Origin: Bacillota bacterium
Lineage (GTDB): Bacteria; Bacillota; Clostridia; Saccharofermentanales; Fastidiosipilaceae
Length of the DNA stretch: 59,597 nt
Assembly (NCBI GenBank): GCA_023388435.1
Contig: JAEWGG010000009.1
Span: forward strand, 1-59,597
Direction of reading: 5' to 3'
The position numbers were made by a program, and so were the translations under genes. Under the pieces are notes generated by a model. It did no database searches. It had not been told where the DNA came from and worked only from the letters and a program-made list of their open reading frames with translations. Below, one piece after another: positions 16,272-25,533 of the stretch (position 1 is its first letter; each line of letters starts with the position of its first letter).

Positions 16272-17204
16272 CTAGATCTGGGACTTGGGGTCAAAGGCGT
16301 CGCGCAGGGCGTCGCCGATGAAGTTGATGCTGACGACCAGCAGGATAATGCAGAGGCCCGGGGGCAGCCAGAGCCAGGGTCTGGATGTCAGAACGGTCAG
16401 CGACTGGGCCCCACCTAACATGTTCCCCAGACTGGGGACGGGCGGTTGGACGCCCAGCGAGAGGAAACTCAGGGCGGCCTCGTCCAGGATGGAAAGGGCC
16501 ATTACCGTACTGGCGTAGATCAGAATCGGGGCTGTCGTGTTAGGCAGGATATCCGAAAAGAGGATGTAGCGGCGGGGCAGTCCGGCAACAAGACTGCTCT
16601 GTACAAAGGTCTGGGCGCGCAGGGAGAGGACATTGCCACGGACCAGGCGGGCCACACCGGGCCAGTCGACGAAGCCCAGGATGAGAATGATGTTCCAGAG
16701 ACCAGGTTTAAAAACGGCCGCAGCCACCAGGACCAGGAGCAGGTAGGGAAAGGACATGACCATGTCCGTGAATCGCATCAGGAGCTGGTCGATCACTTTT
16801 CCAAAATACGCGGAAATAAGACCGAGTAAAACGCCGATCAGGGTGGAGATGAACGTCGCCATAAAGCCCACAAAGAGCGAGATGCGCAGACCTGTAAACA
16901 GGCGGCTCAGCACATCTCGACCAATCTGGTCGGTACCCAGGAGGTGCTGCCAGGAAGGCGCGCTGTTGGGCCGGCCCACCAGCGCGTCATAGGCGTAGGG
17001 GCTGAGCAAGGGGCCAAAGAGGGCCAGGAGCAGGAGGAAAAGCAGGACAAAGACACTGCCCAGACCCAGGCGGTGGCGGCAGAAGCGACGGATAATGGTC
17101 CGCAGGTAGGATTCCTCCGCCAGACGCTGGAGCTGTTCTTGCTGGTCCGCGTAGACCCCCTCTTGCAGCTGTTCAAGCCGTTCTTTGCGATTCCAAAAAA
17201 TCAT
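16272..17204 (-). CDS. oppC: Oligopeptide ABC transporter permease OppC/DppC
   Basis: This is the second permease of a peptide importer. A basic cytoplasmic N-terminus precedes the OppC N-terminal helix, and the family motif HLLGTDQIGRDVLSRLFTGLRISL is complete. The EAA-like loop around GLPRRYILFSDILPN is present. It is the last gene of the oppADFBC operon and begins 13 bases after oppB. It could transport dipeptides, oligopeptides or nickel-peptide complexes; sequence does not settle this. Confidence 0.9.
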   Translation of the reverse strand: MIFWNRKERLEQLQEGVYADQQEQLQRLAEESYLRTIIRRFCRHRLGLGSVFVLLFLLLLALFGPLLSPYAYDALVGRPNSAPSWQHLLGTDQIGRDVLSRLFTGLRISLFVGFMATFISTLIGVLLGLISAYFGKVIDQLLMRFTDMVMSFPYLLLVLVAAAVFKPGLWNIILILGFVDWPGVARLVRGNVLSLRAQTFVQSSLVAGLPRRYILFSDILPNTTAPILIYASTVMALSILDEAALSFLSLGVQPPVPSLGNMLGGAQSLTVLTSRPWLWLPPGLCIILLVVSINFIGDALRDAFDPKSQI

Positions 17205-17217
17205 AGCTGGCGCCTCC

Positions 17218-18207
17218 TCAGTCGTAGCGTATAGACGGATCTACCAGGGCGTAGAGGATGTCCGTAATCAGGTTGGCGACGAGGACCACAATGGCCGAGA
17301 GCAGACAGACAGCCATAATGACTGGGTAGTCGCGGTCAAAAATAGCCTGCATGGTAAGCAGTCCCAGTCCAGGCCAGGAGTAGATCTGCTCGATGATGAC
17401 TGTTCCGCCGAAGAGCAGGGGTACCTGCATGCCAATGACGGTCAGGATGGGAACCAGGGCGTTGCGCAGGGCATGGCGGAGAATGAGGCGGCGGGGACCC
17501 ACCCCCTTGGCCCTGGCGCTTCGCAGGTAATCCTGTTGCAGAATCTCAAGCATGCTGGCTCGGATGTAGCGGATATTGGAGCCGACACCGGAGATCGTCA
17601 GTACGAGCATGGGCATCAGCAAGTGTCGAAAGACATCGACGAAGCCCCCACCCCCGCCCAGGGTGCGCATGCCGCTGGCCGGCAAGTATCCCAGGCGTAC
17701 GTGAAAGATATAGAGGAAGACCAAGCCTAGGAAGAAGCCTGGAATACTGGTGCCGATAAAGGAGGCGCTGACGATGGCATAGTCCGCCTTCGTGTACTGG
17801 CGTATGGCGGAGTAGATGCCAGCAGGTACGGCGATGAGCAGAGAGAGCAAGAGTGAGCTGCCCATCAGCAGGAGGGTGGGACCCAGGTGCCCCAGGACCT
17901 TGGCCGCTACAGGCTGAAAGTCCTTGATGGAATAGCCGAAGTTTCCGCTAAAAATTTGCTTCAACCAGATGACGTACTGGACCAAAAAGGGTTTGTCCAA
18001 GCCGAGTTGCAGCTCGCGGGCCCGGATAGCCTCCTGGGAAATGCGGGGACCAATCAGCATTTCCAAGGGGTTCCCGGCCATGGACATAATCAGATAATCG
18101 ATGAGGGTGATACCGACCAGTACGGGCAGGGCGATCAGCAGGCGGCGCAGGATGTAACGCAGAAGGGCCGCCTGCTGCAGAGGGAGGCGGTCTTTATTTT
18201 TTTTCAT
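17218..18207 (-). CDS. oppB: Oligopeptide ABC transporter permease OppB/DppB
   Basis: This 329-residue membrane permease has the OppB/DppB architecture: an N-terminal helix, GPRISQEAIRARELQLGLDKPF periplasmic segment, and four to five further helices. The RSARAKGVGPRRLILRHALRNALVP loop docks on the ATPases. Its ATG start overlaps the end of oppF by 14 bases, so the two are coupled. Confidence 0.9.
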   Translation of the reverse strand: MKKNKDRLPLQQAALLRYILRRLLIALPVLVGITLIDYLIMSMAGNPLEMLIGPRISQEAIRARELQLGLDKPFLVQYVIWLKQIFSGNFGYSIKDFQPVAAKVLGHLGPTLLLMGSSLLLSLLIAVPAGIYSAIRQYTKADYAIVSASFIGTSIPGFFLGLVFLYIFHVRLGYLPASGMRTLGGGGGFVDVFRHLLMPMLVLTISGVGSNIRYIRASMLEILQQDYLRSARAKGVGPRRLILRHALRNALVPILTVIGMQVPLLFGGTVIIEQIYSWPGLGLLTMQAIFDRDYPVIMAVCLLSAIVVLVANLITDILYALVDPSIRYD

Positions 18208-19375
18208 GCGCAGTCTTCCTCCTCTTCCTATTGGCCTGCCGGGCCTGACGGCGGGCTGCGATAAAGTCCTCCTCAGCGGCCAGCCGGGCTTCCATACGGG
18301 CCGCCTGTTGCGGACACTGGCCCCGCTCTTCGAGGAGCTGACGCTCCATGATAGGACAAGCCAGACTGCGAAACTGGCAGTCCGCAGTGGAATTCTGCCC
18401 CTTCGAACGCAGGGCCAGAGCCTGGAGCTGAGGGCGCTGCTGACGGCAGCTAGCCTGGGCCCGGGGGCAGCGAGGGTGGAAGGGACAGCCTGTAGGGACC
18501 TGAATGTTGGACGGGGCTTCCCCGCTGATTAGCTCCCTTTTGAGCTCACGCTGGCGGGGGTTCGCCACAGCCTGAGCCTGGACGAGGGCCTGGGTGTAGG
18601 GGTGCCAGGGATCCTGGAAAATTTCCTGGGCCTCCCCCATTTCCACGATCTGGCCCAGGTACATGACGGCGACCCGATCGCTGATGTGGCGTACGCTGGC
18701 CAGGCCGTGGCCAATAAAGAGATACGTTAGCTTCAGCTCCTTCTGTAAGTCCTGGAGCAGATTGAGAATCTGGGCCTGGACAGAGGCGTCCAGAGCCGAA
18801 ATGGCCTCATCGCAGACGATGAGCCGTGGTCGGAGGGCCAGAGCCCGGGCGATGGCGATACGCTGGCGCTGCCCACCGGAAAACTCGTGGGGATAACGGG
18901 CCTTGCTCCCCTTAGGCAGGCCCACCATCTCCAGGAGGCGGTCGACCTCCTGCGGGGCCTCTTTACGGCTGGACAAGCCGTTGTAAATCAGTGGAGCTGC
19001 CAGGATCTCATAGATGTGCTTGCGAGGATTGAGCGAAGCGGAGCTGTTCTGAAAGATCATCTGCAGCTCACTGCGCACGCCGCGGAGCTGTCGCCAGGAG
19101 GCCTTGGCAATATCCAGCTCCGCCTCGCCCCCGTAGTAATAGATCTCCCCCTGGTCGGGGCGCTCGAGGCCAACAATCTGACGGCCAGCGGTGGACTTGC
19201 CACAACCAGACTCTCCGACGAGCCCCAGACACTCCCCCTCATAGAGGCGAAAACTGAGATCCGTCAGGGCGTGCAGCTGCTGGCGCCCCCCCAGGAGTCC
19301 CTGTCCGCGGGCGGGGTAGGTCTTATGGACGGAACGCAGATCCATCAGCAGCTGCGGAAAGTTCGTCTTCTGCAT
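18194..19375 (-). CDS. oppF: Oligopeptide ABC transporter ATPase OppF
   Basis: This is one of the two ATPases of the importer. It has Walker A GESGCGKS, signature FSGGQRQR and Walker B LIVCDEAISALD, followed by the OppF/DppF C-terminal oligopeptide domain with CPFHPRCPRAQASC cysteines. Those cysteines often hold a 4Fe-4S cluster in this family. About 60 extra residues rich in Arg, Ala and Gln trail the usual end. I chose the ATG at 19375, six bases after AAGGAG, rather than the ATG six codons earlier. Confidence 0.92.
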   Translation of the reverse strand: MQKTNFPQLLMDLRSVHKTYPARGQGLLGGRQQLHALTDLSFRLYEGECLGLVGESGCGKSTAGRQIVGLERPDQGEIYYYGGEAELDIAKASWRQLRGVRSELQMIFQNSSASLNPRKHIYEILAAPLIYNGLSSRKEAPQEVDRLLEMVGLPKGSKARYPHEFSGGQRQRIAIARALALRPRLIVCDEAISALDASVQAQILNLLQDLQKELKLTYLFIGHGLASVRHISDRVAVMYLGQIVEMGEAQEIFQDPWHPYTQALVQAQAVANPRQRELKRELISGEAPSNIQVPTGCPFHPRCPRAQASCRQQRPQLQALALRSKGQNSTADCQFRSLACPIMERQLLEERGQCPQQAARMEARLAAEEDFIAARRQARQANRKRRKTAHEKK

Positions 19376-19389
19376 GTCCTCTCCTTTAG

Positions 19390-20412
19390 TCACGTCCTCT
19401 GCACCTCCTCTCGCCAGGCCTCAGGCAGGCTGCCCTCCTGGGCCCTCCTGCATCGGACCAGGCTGCGCCGCTGGGCGTCAGGGGCCAGTCGCTGTGTCTC
19501 CCGGCACTGTTCCTGGGCATAGGGGCAGCGATTAAAAAAGCGACAGCCCTTGATCCACTCGTAGTGCTCCGGAACCGAGCCCTGAATCTGAGCCAGGCGC
19601 TGGGCCTTATCGCCCTGAACTTGGGGGACGGCCGCGAGGAGCAGCCGCGTATAGGGGTGGGCGGCCTCGTCAAAAAGGCTGAAAACATCCGACTTTTCCA
19701 CAGGCTCACCCGCGTAGAGTACCAGAACCTGGTCAGCCATCTCAGCGACCAGGCCCATGTCGTGAGTGATAAGAATGATGGCCATGCCCGTCTCCTCACG
19801 GAGCTGGCGCAGGAGCTCCATAATCTGGGCCTGAACCGTTACATCCAGAGCTGTTGTCGGCTCGTCCGCAATGAGGATGCTGGGTTTACAGGCAAGGGCC
19901 ATAGCGATCATAACGCGCTGCTGCATACCGCCAGAGAGCTCGTGGGGATAGGAGCGGAGCACGCGCTCGGGATGGGAGAGTCCCACACGTTTGAAGAGCT
20001 CAAGAGCTCGCTGCCGGGCTTCCCTGCGACCCATGCCCAGGTGGAGCAGCATGGGTTCTGTGACCTGACTCTCAATGGTCAGCACAGGATTCAATGAACC
20101 CATGGCATCCTGAAAGACCATGGCGATCTGGCTGCCGCGGATCTGGTCCATCTCCCGCTCTGTAAACCGGGCCAGGTCCTGTCCCTTAAAAAGAACCCGT
20201 CCCGATTCGATCTGCCCATTGCGCTCCAGCAGGTGCATCAGGGCCAGCTGACCGATACTTTTCCCTGAACCGGACTCCCCGACAATGCAGAGAATCTCCC
20301 CTGCGGCCAGGTCGAAACTCAATTCATGGAGAAAGGTAAAAGTCCCGCGTTCCGTCTCAAAACTGACCGCCAGATCCTCCACCTGTAAGACCGTCTCCCG
20401 CCTCTCGTTCAC
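19390..20412 (-). CDS. oppD: Oligopeptide ABC transporter ATPase OppD
   Basis: This is the partner ATPase, 340 residues from a GTG start at 20412 that has GGGGAG six bases upstream. Walker A is GESGSGKS at residues 45-52, the signature is LSGGMQQR, and Walker B ILIADEPTTALD. The C-terminal domain carries the KGCRFFNRCPYAQEQC cysteine set. An open frame extends upstream to 20544, but it runs through an intercistronic hairpin, so I reject that start. Confidence 0.92.
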   Translation of the reverse strand: MNERRETVLQVEDLAVSFETERGTFTFLHELSFDLAAGEILCIVGESGSGKSIGQLALMHLLERNGQIESGRVLFKGQDLARFTEREMDQIRGSQIAMVFQDAMGSLNPVLTIESQVTEPMLLHLGMGRREARQRALELFKRVGLSHPERVLRSYPHELSGGMQQRVMIAMALACKPSILIADEPTTALDVTVQAQIMELLRQLREETGMAIILITHDMGLVAEMADQVLVLYAGEPVEKSDVFSLFDEAAHPYTRLLLAAVPQVQGDKAQRLAQIQGSVPEHYEWIKGCRFFNRCPYAQEQCRETQRLAPDAQRRSLVRCRRAQEGSLPEAWREEVQRT

Positions 20413-20456
20413 TGCGCTCTCCCCTCCTCGTACAGCAGGGCTTTCTGCGCGGCGAA

Positions 20457-20486
20457 GGAGTGGGCCCGCCCCCTCAGGCCCACTCC
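20457..20486. other. Intercistronic hairpin between oppA and oppD
   Basis: GGAGTGGGCC pairs with GGCCCACTCC around a 10-base loop. No U run follows on the minus strand, so it is unlikely to be a strong terminator. Such hairpins can protect the upstream binding-protein message and lower expression of the transporter genes. Confidence 0.6.
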
Positions 20487-20559
20487 TCCACCGTACTTGC
20501 CCCCTGCTCTCCGCGCCCTGCTCCATAGGGGAGCAAAGGCGCATCTGGCCGCAAGGACT

Positions 20560-22194
20560 TTAGTCCCAGGACCACTCATGAACATTGTTAAAGAAGCCGT
20601 AGATGCTGCTCTTGGCCCCCTTGAGCGCCTTGGCGTGCACGCCAGGATTGCTCAGGACGTAGAGGTTGATAAGGGGCATATCCTCCTGCATGATCTTGTC
20701 GATCTGTGCGTAGGCTCCCCGCATCTCATCCAGATTGGACTCGTCAGCTGCCTGCACGGTGGGCAGGAGTTTATCCAGGGCCTCGCTGTGGTAGCCCGTC
20801 CAGTTATCCTCACCCGAAACCAGGTACTGGACGTCCGGGAAGGGGTCTGTGGGTGACAGGGTATACTGTACGGCCAGCATGTCAAAGTCGTGTTTGTTGG
20901 CCGCAGTCAGCAGGTTGTTAAAGTCGACTTTTTGCACCTGCACCTGGATACCTACGGCGGCGAGCTGGCTGGCGATGATGTCGGCCGCCAGGGTCATACC
21001 CGAATCGCCGGCATTGATCTTAAAGACCAGGGCCTTGTCCTGCTTCCAGGCGGCGGCCTGGAGGAGCTCCTTGGCCTTGTCCGGATTATAGGGCAGGGCC
21101 TTCTCATCCTTCTTTCCGTTAAAGAGGGAACCTGCGTTGATGAAGCCGTCCGTCACCTGGCCCTGGCCGCCCAGCAGCTGTTTGACCAGACTCTCGCGGT
21201 CAATGGCATAGGCCATGGCCTGACGGACACGGGCGTCCGTCACATTGCGCGTATTGAAGAAGAGTAGCTGGTTGGTCAGAGGCTTATCGTAGCTGACCTC
21301 AACACGGTCGATTTTTGCCAGGCTGGCCACATCATCCTGGGGAAAGGAAGCCATGGTAGGTTGGACGAAGTCCACCTCTCCGGACTGGAGGCCGGCCAGG
21401 AGACCCGAAGCGTCCGAATAGATGCGGATATTCAGGGTCTTGATTTTCGGCTCGCCCTTCCAGTAGTTCTTGTTCGCCGTATAGCTGACGTAGTGGGAGG
21501 GATCGACCTCCTGTGGGATGTAGGGACCGGAGACGACCTCCGGCTTATTGAACCAGTCCGTGGTCTTCAGCTCTTCGGTACTCATCTTCCCGAGCAGGTG
21601 CTTCGGTACGGGATTCAGGTAGCGCAGCAGACTGCTCTCCAGGGTCAGCTTGCCTACGGGGGACTTAAAGTGCAGTTCCATCTCCGTGGAGCTCAGGACC
21701 TTAATGCCAGAAACGGGCTGATCATCCGGATGGGTGGCCGTGGCGTCATCCAGGCCCTCCAGAGCCCCCCAGATGGACATGGCGGGGTTGGAGATCACGG
21801 CTGAGGTGATTTTTTCCAGTGTAAAAGCGACGTCCTCGGTGCTCAGGGGCTGGCCATCCGACCACTTCAGGCCCTCGCGGAGCTTAAGCTTATAAACCTT
21901 GTTGTCCTGGGTCTCAATCGACTCCAGGAGCAGCAGCTCCATATTCTTGTCCGCATCCAGCTCAACCAGGGGCAGGAAGCTCAGGCCCACGGCGTACTTC
22001 ATCACTTCAGAGGCGTCGGAAATAATGGGGTTCATACTGAGCAGCTGGTTGGTGACCGCAATCTGTACGCGGTCCTTCTGCTGCTTATCGACAGTAGTAG
22101 TCTGCCCGTTCTGAGGGGCTCGGCCACAGGAGGCCAGCAGGAGGCTGAGCGCTGTGACACAGGAGACGGCCACACGAACTAGGGATTTTTTCAC
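20560..22194 (-). CDS. oppA: Peptide-binding lipoprotein OppA/DppA (SBP family 5)
   Basis: This is the extracellular solute-binding protein of the peptide importer. A signal peptide ends in the lipobox LLASC (lipidated C23). The family 5 fold follows, with LREGLKWSDGQPLSTEDVAFTLEKI and the later VRQAMAYAIDRESLVKQLLGG, both typical. The GTG start at 22194 has AAGGAG upstream; a longer frame to 22269 lacks a signal-peptide-like N-terminus. It is first in the operon, behind a leader of about 120 bases that holds a 7-bp hairpin at 22245-22262. Confidence 0.93.
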   Translation of the reverse strand: MKKSLVRVAVSCVTALSLLLASCGRAPQNGQTTTVDKQQKDRVQIAVTNQLLSMNPIISDASEVMKYAVGLSFLPLVELDADKNMELLLLESIETQDNKVYKLKLREGLKWSDGQPLSTEDVAFTLEKITSAVISNPAMSIWGALEGLDDATATHPDDQPVSGIKVLSSTEMELHFKSPVGKLTLESSLLRYLNPVPKHLLGKMSTEELKTTDWFNKPEVVSGPYIPQEVDPSHYVSYTANKNYWKGEPKIKTLNIRIYSDASGLLAGLQSGEVDFVQPTMASFPQDDVASLAKIDRVEVSYDKPLTNQLLFFNTRNVTDARVRQAMAYAIDRESLVKQLLGGQGQVTDGFINAGSLFNGKKDEKALPYNPDKAKELLQAAAWKQDKALVFKINAGDSGMTLAADIIASQLAAVGIQVQVQKVDFNNLLTAANKHDFDMLAVQYTLSPTDPFPDVQYLVSGEDNWTGYHSEALDKLLPTVQAADESNLDEMRGAYAQIDKIMQEDMPLINLYVLSNPGVHAKALKGAKSSIYGFFNNVHEWSWD

Positions 22195-22321
22195 TAATAG
22201 ACTCCTTCCTGCTCGAAGACAAACACACAGGAAGGCGGGGGACTGGGAGGTCCTCACCTCCCTTGCCACAGTCGTCCTTTCGTGGAAATCCTATGCGATT
22301 TTCGAGCTACAAATTGCGTCT

Positions 22322-22330
22322 ATTGTAACA
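22322..22330 (-). promoter_or_regulatory. Extended -10 promoter of the opp operon
   Basis: TGTTACAAT lies on the minus strand just after the stop of the upstream gene and about 128 bases before oppA. The -35 region would fall inside that gene's coding end and is not convincing. Confidence 0.5.
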
Positions 22331-22332
22331 CG

Positions 22333-25300
22333 TTATTTCCCAGCAATCAAAATTGCACTGTGCTGGGGGAGCAGTGTAAGCTCAGAACCCTGCACCGTAC
22401 TTCTGAGAAGTAGCTGCAGATTCGCATTATAGATTTGCTGTTGGAGGCCGTCGGGACGCGCCATATTGAGCTGCAGGCGCAGGGCCTTCTCACCCAGGTT
22501 CATCACAATCCAGACCCTCTGTCCCTGGGCGTTATAGCCGCTGAACAGGGCGTGGTCCGCACCCAGTTCCAGGGGCGCCAGACTGCTGAGGCTGGCCGCG
22601 CTGAGGAACTGTCCCAAATCTCTCCCCTCCTGGAGCAAAGAGCTGTCCAGAAGGCTCATCCGCGCCCAGCGCTGCTGGGCGTAGAGCAGTTCAAAAATCC
22701 AGCGCTGAGGCCTGTCCCCAGCAACGTGAAAGTGACGGATCAGCTCGCCCTGAACCCGCGTCTCCACGTCAAGTATGCGCGGCTTTTGCTGATTCAGAGC
22801 ATCCAGCGTCAACTGGGCGAGTTGGCGGTAGTGCTGGACCGCCCCGGCCAACTTGTCCACAGGGCCCTCCTGCTCCCCTGCTCCACCCGCGACCTTTTCT
22901 GCCTCTGAGGGCTCAGGCCTGTCTTCCGAGGCGCTCTGAGCGGCGTCCAGGACTTTTTTATCTCCCTCGCTTCTGCCCCCTTCTACAGCTTCCTCCAGCA
23001 TAGAGTATTCCATGCTGTGGTAGTCCACGGGCGAGTGGAGGTCCTGGCCCTGGTAGTCCAGTCCGTCAACGAAGATGAAGCGGTTCTTGTTGGCGGCGTA
23101 ATAGGGGCTCTGCTCAAGTTCCAGGCGCATGTGCTGCAGCCACTTGGACCGCTCTTCGGCAGTCTGGAAGAGGCCCTGCTCATCGCGCCATTCCAGATAA
23201 ATGCGCCTGAAAACGCTGGTCCAGGGAACGGCCATGCCCTGCTTGAGTCGGCGGCTGCCAAGTTCGGTATCCGCAGGGCCGGCCAGATAGGCGAGGAGCT
23301 CCTGAAGCTGCTGTTCGGTCGCCCCGGAATCAATGCTGATCCAGGGGGTGAAGCCCTCCCGATTACAGGACTTGAGATAAGGATAGAGGGACCACTGCAG
23401 CTTTCCACTATCAGCTGCTGTCCCCAGCGGGCGTAAATGCTCCAACACGCTGCTGGGGCTGTCGTCCAACCACTGTTCCGTTTCCCGGTCACCGAAGCCC
23501 AGGCCCAGTCCCTCCAGACGAAGCGGAACTTCCTGCCTGCCCCCAGCCGCCAGAGGAAGCAGGAGCTCTTCCTGACTGTTCTGGACCGGGGCCTGGAGCT
23601 GAAGGCGACAGAGATCGAGGGCGCCGGAGCTCCCATCCAGCTTAATACGCAGGCGCTTCGGCCGCTCAGCCCCGGCCGTCCGCAGATAGAAACGGCGGCT
23701 GAGCCTGGTCCACTGCCCCTGCTTAAGGTGGATGTTCCAGATCGGATCCAGCAGGTCCCCTTCCAATTGTAGCTGCAACTGGGCGTCGGACTGACTCGCC
23801 CGGAGCTCAAGGCTCAAATCATAGTAGGGGGACGGTTCGCCCTCCCGGCTCTGCCCTGGCAGCAGGTCCTGTCCAAGCTCTGTTCCCGGGCTAATCTGGA
23901 GGTAGGAACCGTGCCCGCGCTCAGTGGCCAGCCTGATACTGCTTGGGGCTGAGAACTTCCATACCTCATTCAGACACGAGGCCTCCAGGCTGAGTGGGGA
24001 AGCGACGGCCAACTGGGCTGCGGAGTCTTCGCCCAGACGATAACTGTGCAGGGCCAGACGCAGCAGGAGCTGGTCTTCCAATTCGGGCACAGCGGGGACC
24101 TCGGACTTATCCCCTGCACCCTGCTGCCAGGACAGACGCCAACGCAGGCGGATCTGACTGAGTTCACCACGCTTATTCTGCAAAAGGATCTGGTCCGGTC
24201 CCAGCCACCAGACCTGCTGGTAGTCCCGCCCCAAAAAGGAGAGGTCTTCTGTCCCTCCGGCACCGAGGCGGCTGAGTCGTCCCCCCTCTAGGAGGAGGAC
24301 CTGTCCCTCAAAAAAAGGGAGCACGCTGCTACCCTCAGGGCGCGCTTTAACCAAAATCTCAAGGCGCTTCAACTGGCCCTGACTGTCCAGACGGTAGAAC
24401 TGGCCAGATCGGTCCTCAGCATACAGCGATTGGGGACTGGAACTCAGGCTCACGATATCCCGCCCATCCAGGCTCAGCCACTTTTTTGTCTGCTCCTGAA
24501 AACGGTGGACCTGGCCGCGCTTATCGAGGGCCAGGAGCCAGGGCCCTAGACCCCTGATCTGGCTCAGCTCCACCCCGTCCAGCTCCTCCCCAGCCATGGC
24601 CTGCGGACTGGGCTCCAACTGGTATAACTGCCCTGCGTTCAGTCCATAGACGGCCTGGTCTGTCGCCGCCAGGGCCGTGTAGCGTCCGACCTGCTCCCTC
24701 TGCTGCGGCAGATTATAGCCACGACGCTCCCAGTGCAGGCCCGCATCCGCCGAGCGATAGACGAGGCCCGAGTCCGAGAGCAGATAAAAGTCCTGTCCCC
24801 AGGCCAGCAGTTCCCGAACTTTTTCCCCCCTGGCCAGACCACGCTGACTCAGGGTCTGGGCCTCCGTATCTGTGCTGAGGTTCTGTATCCAGGCTCCGGC
24901 ATTCACCAGCAGCTGCTGCAACTGTCCCTCTGCAGTCTCAGTCCAGGCAGTAAAAAGAGGTCCCTCTCCCAGCAAGCTCGGCGAAAGACGGTCTAGGACC
25001 TGCTGTTCTCGGAGATAGGGCCCCTCAATTTTTTCCAACTGCAGGTCCCTGGTCTCCACCGCACGGTCCGTCCAGTGGCGCAGGCGCAGCTTGGGTCTGC
25101 CGCCCGCTTCGAGGTAGTTTTTTAGCGGGGCATAGACTTCTGCTGGCAGGGAACGAAAGTCCGCATAGACCTCCTGCCCTTCCCGCTCACGAACCCGCAG
25201 GTTACAGTGGGTCCAGCGGCCGGAAAAGGAGGCGTCACGCAGCAGGTTTCTGTCCCGCCCAGCCGGTCGGGACCAACCCAGACCGAGCCGCGCTTCTGAG

Positions 25301-25497
25301 TCCTCAGCTCTGGGATCGTTCAGCTGGACCAGGGCGCCAGCCTCAAGTCCCCGGCGTCCCCCCGCCAGAACTAGGGCGGCCAGGATAAAGACAGACAGAA
25401 TGAAGGCCAGGGCCACAAGGGCTGAGCGACGCTTGCCCGAAGAGTTGGAGAGCGGCTTCAGAGCGTGGCGGAGATTGCGAGAGAGCGAATGCAACAT
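22333..25497 (-). CDS. Very large membrane-anchored propeller / glycosidase-like protein
   Basis: I do not recognise this 1054-residue protein as a named family. It has a basic cytoplasmic N-terminus and one membrane helix at about residues 27-46, so the rest should be outside the cell. Residues about 160-450 look like a beta-propeller of short repeats and contain one clean Asp-box (S249 to W256, SADAGLHW). Residues about 500-655 look like a carbohydrate-binding beta-sandwich. Residues about 665-950 resemble a degenerate clan GH-A barrel (for example FRRIYLEWRDEQ, where glycosidases have an Asn-Glu pair). The C-terminus is a small beta-sandwich like those behind arabinofuranosidases. A low-complexity insert sits near residues 835-880. 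Domain calls are by eye. Confidence 0.6.
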   Translation of the reverse strand: MLHSLSRNLRHALKPLSNSSGKRRSALVALAFILSVFILAALVLAGGRRGLEAGALVQLNDPRAEDSEARLGLGWSRPAGRDRNLLRDASFSGRWTHCNLRVREREGQEVYADFRSLPAEVYAPLKNYLEAGGRPKLRLRHWTDRAVETRDLQLEKIEGPYLREQQVLDRLSPSLLGEGPLFTAWTETAEGQLQQLLVNAGAWIQNLSTDTEAQTLSQRGLARGEKVRELLAWGQDFYLLSDSGLVYRSADAGLHWERRGYNLPQQREQVGRYTALAATDQAVYGLNAGQLYQLEPSPQAMAGEELDGVELSQIRGLGPWLLALDKRGQVHRFQEQTKKWLSLDGRDIVSLSSSPQSLYAEDRSGQFYRLDSQGQLKRLEILVKARPEGSSVLPFFEGQVLLLEGGRLSRLGAGGTEDLSFLGRDYQQVWWLGPDQILLQNKRGELSQIRLRWRLSWQQGAGDKSEVPAVPELEDQLLLRLALHSYRLGEDSAAQLAVASPLSLEASCLNEVWKFSAPSSIRLATERGHGSYLQISPGTELGQDLLPGQSREGEPSPYYDLSLELRASQSDAQLQLQLEGDLLDPIWNIHLKQGQWTRLSRRFYLRTAGAERPKRLRIKLDGSSGALDLCRLQLQAPVQNSQEELLLPLAAGGRQEVPLRLEGLGLGFGDRETEQWLDDSPSSVLEHLRPLGTAADSGKLQWSLYPYLKSCNREGFTPWISIDSGATEQQLQELLAYLAGPADTELGSRRLKQGMAVPWTSVFRRIYLEWRDEQGLFQTAEERSKWLQHMRLELEQSPYYAANKNRFIFVDGLDYQGQDLHSPVDYHSMEYSMLEEAVEGGRSEGDKKVLDAAQSASEDRPEPSEAEKVAGGAGEQEGPVDKLAGAVQHYRQLAQLTLDALNQQKPRILDVETRVQGELIRHFHVAGDRPQRWIFELLYAQQRWARMSLLDSSLLQEGRDLGQFLSAASLSSLAPLELGADHALFSGYNAQGQRVWIVMNLGEKALRLQLNMARPDGLQQQIYNANLQLLLRSTVQGSELTLLPQHSAILIAGK

Positions 25498-25533
25498 ACG
25501 TCTTTAACTTCAGTCTAAACTGCTGGCCCCGGC

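Noticed and set aside
20413..20544. Longer OppD N-terminus
   Set aside because: It would read through the intercistronic hairpin and lacks a ribosome site, while the GTG start has GGGGAG.
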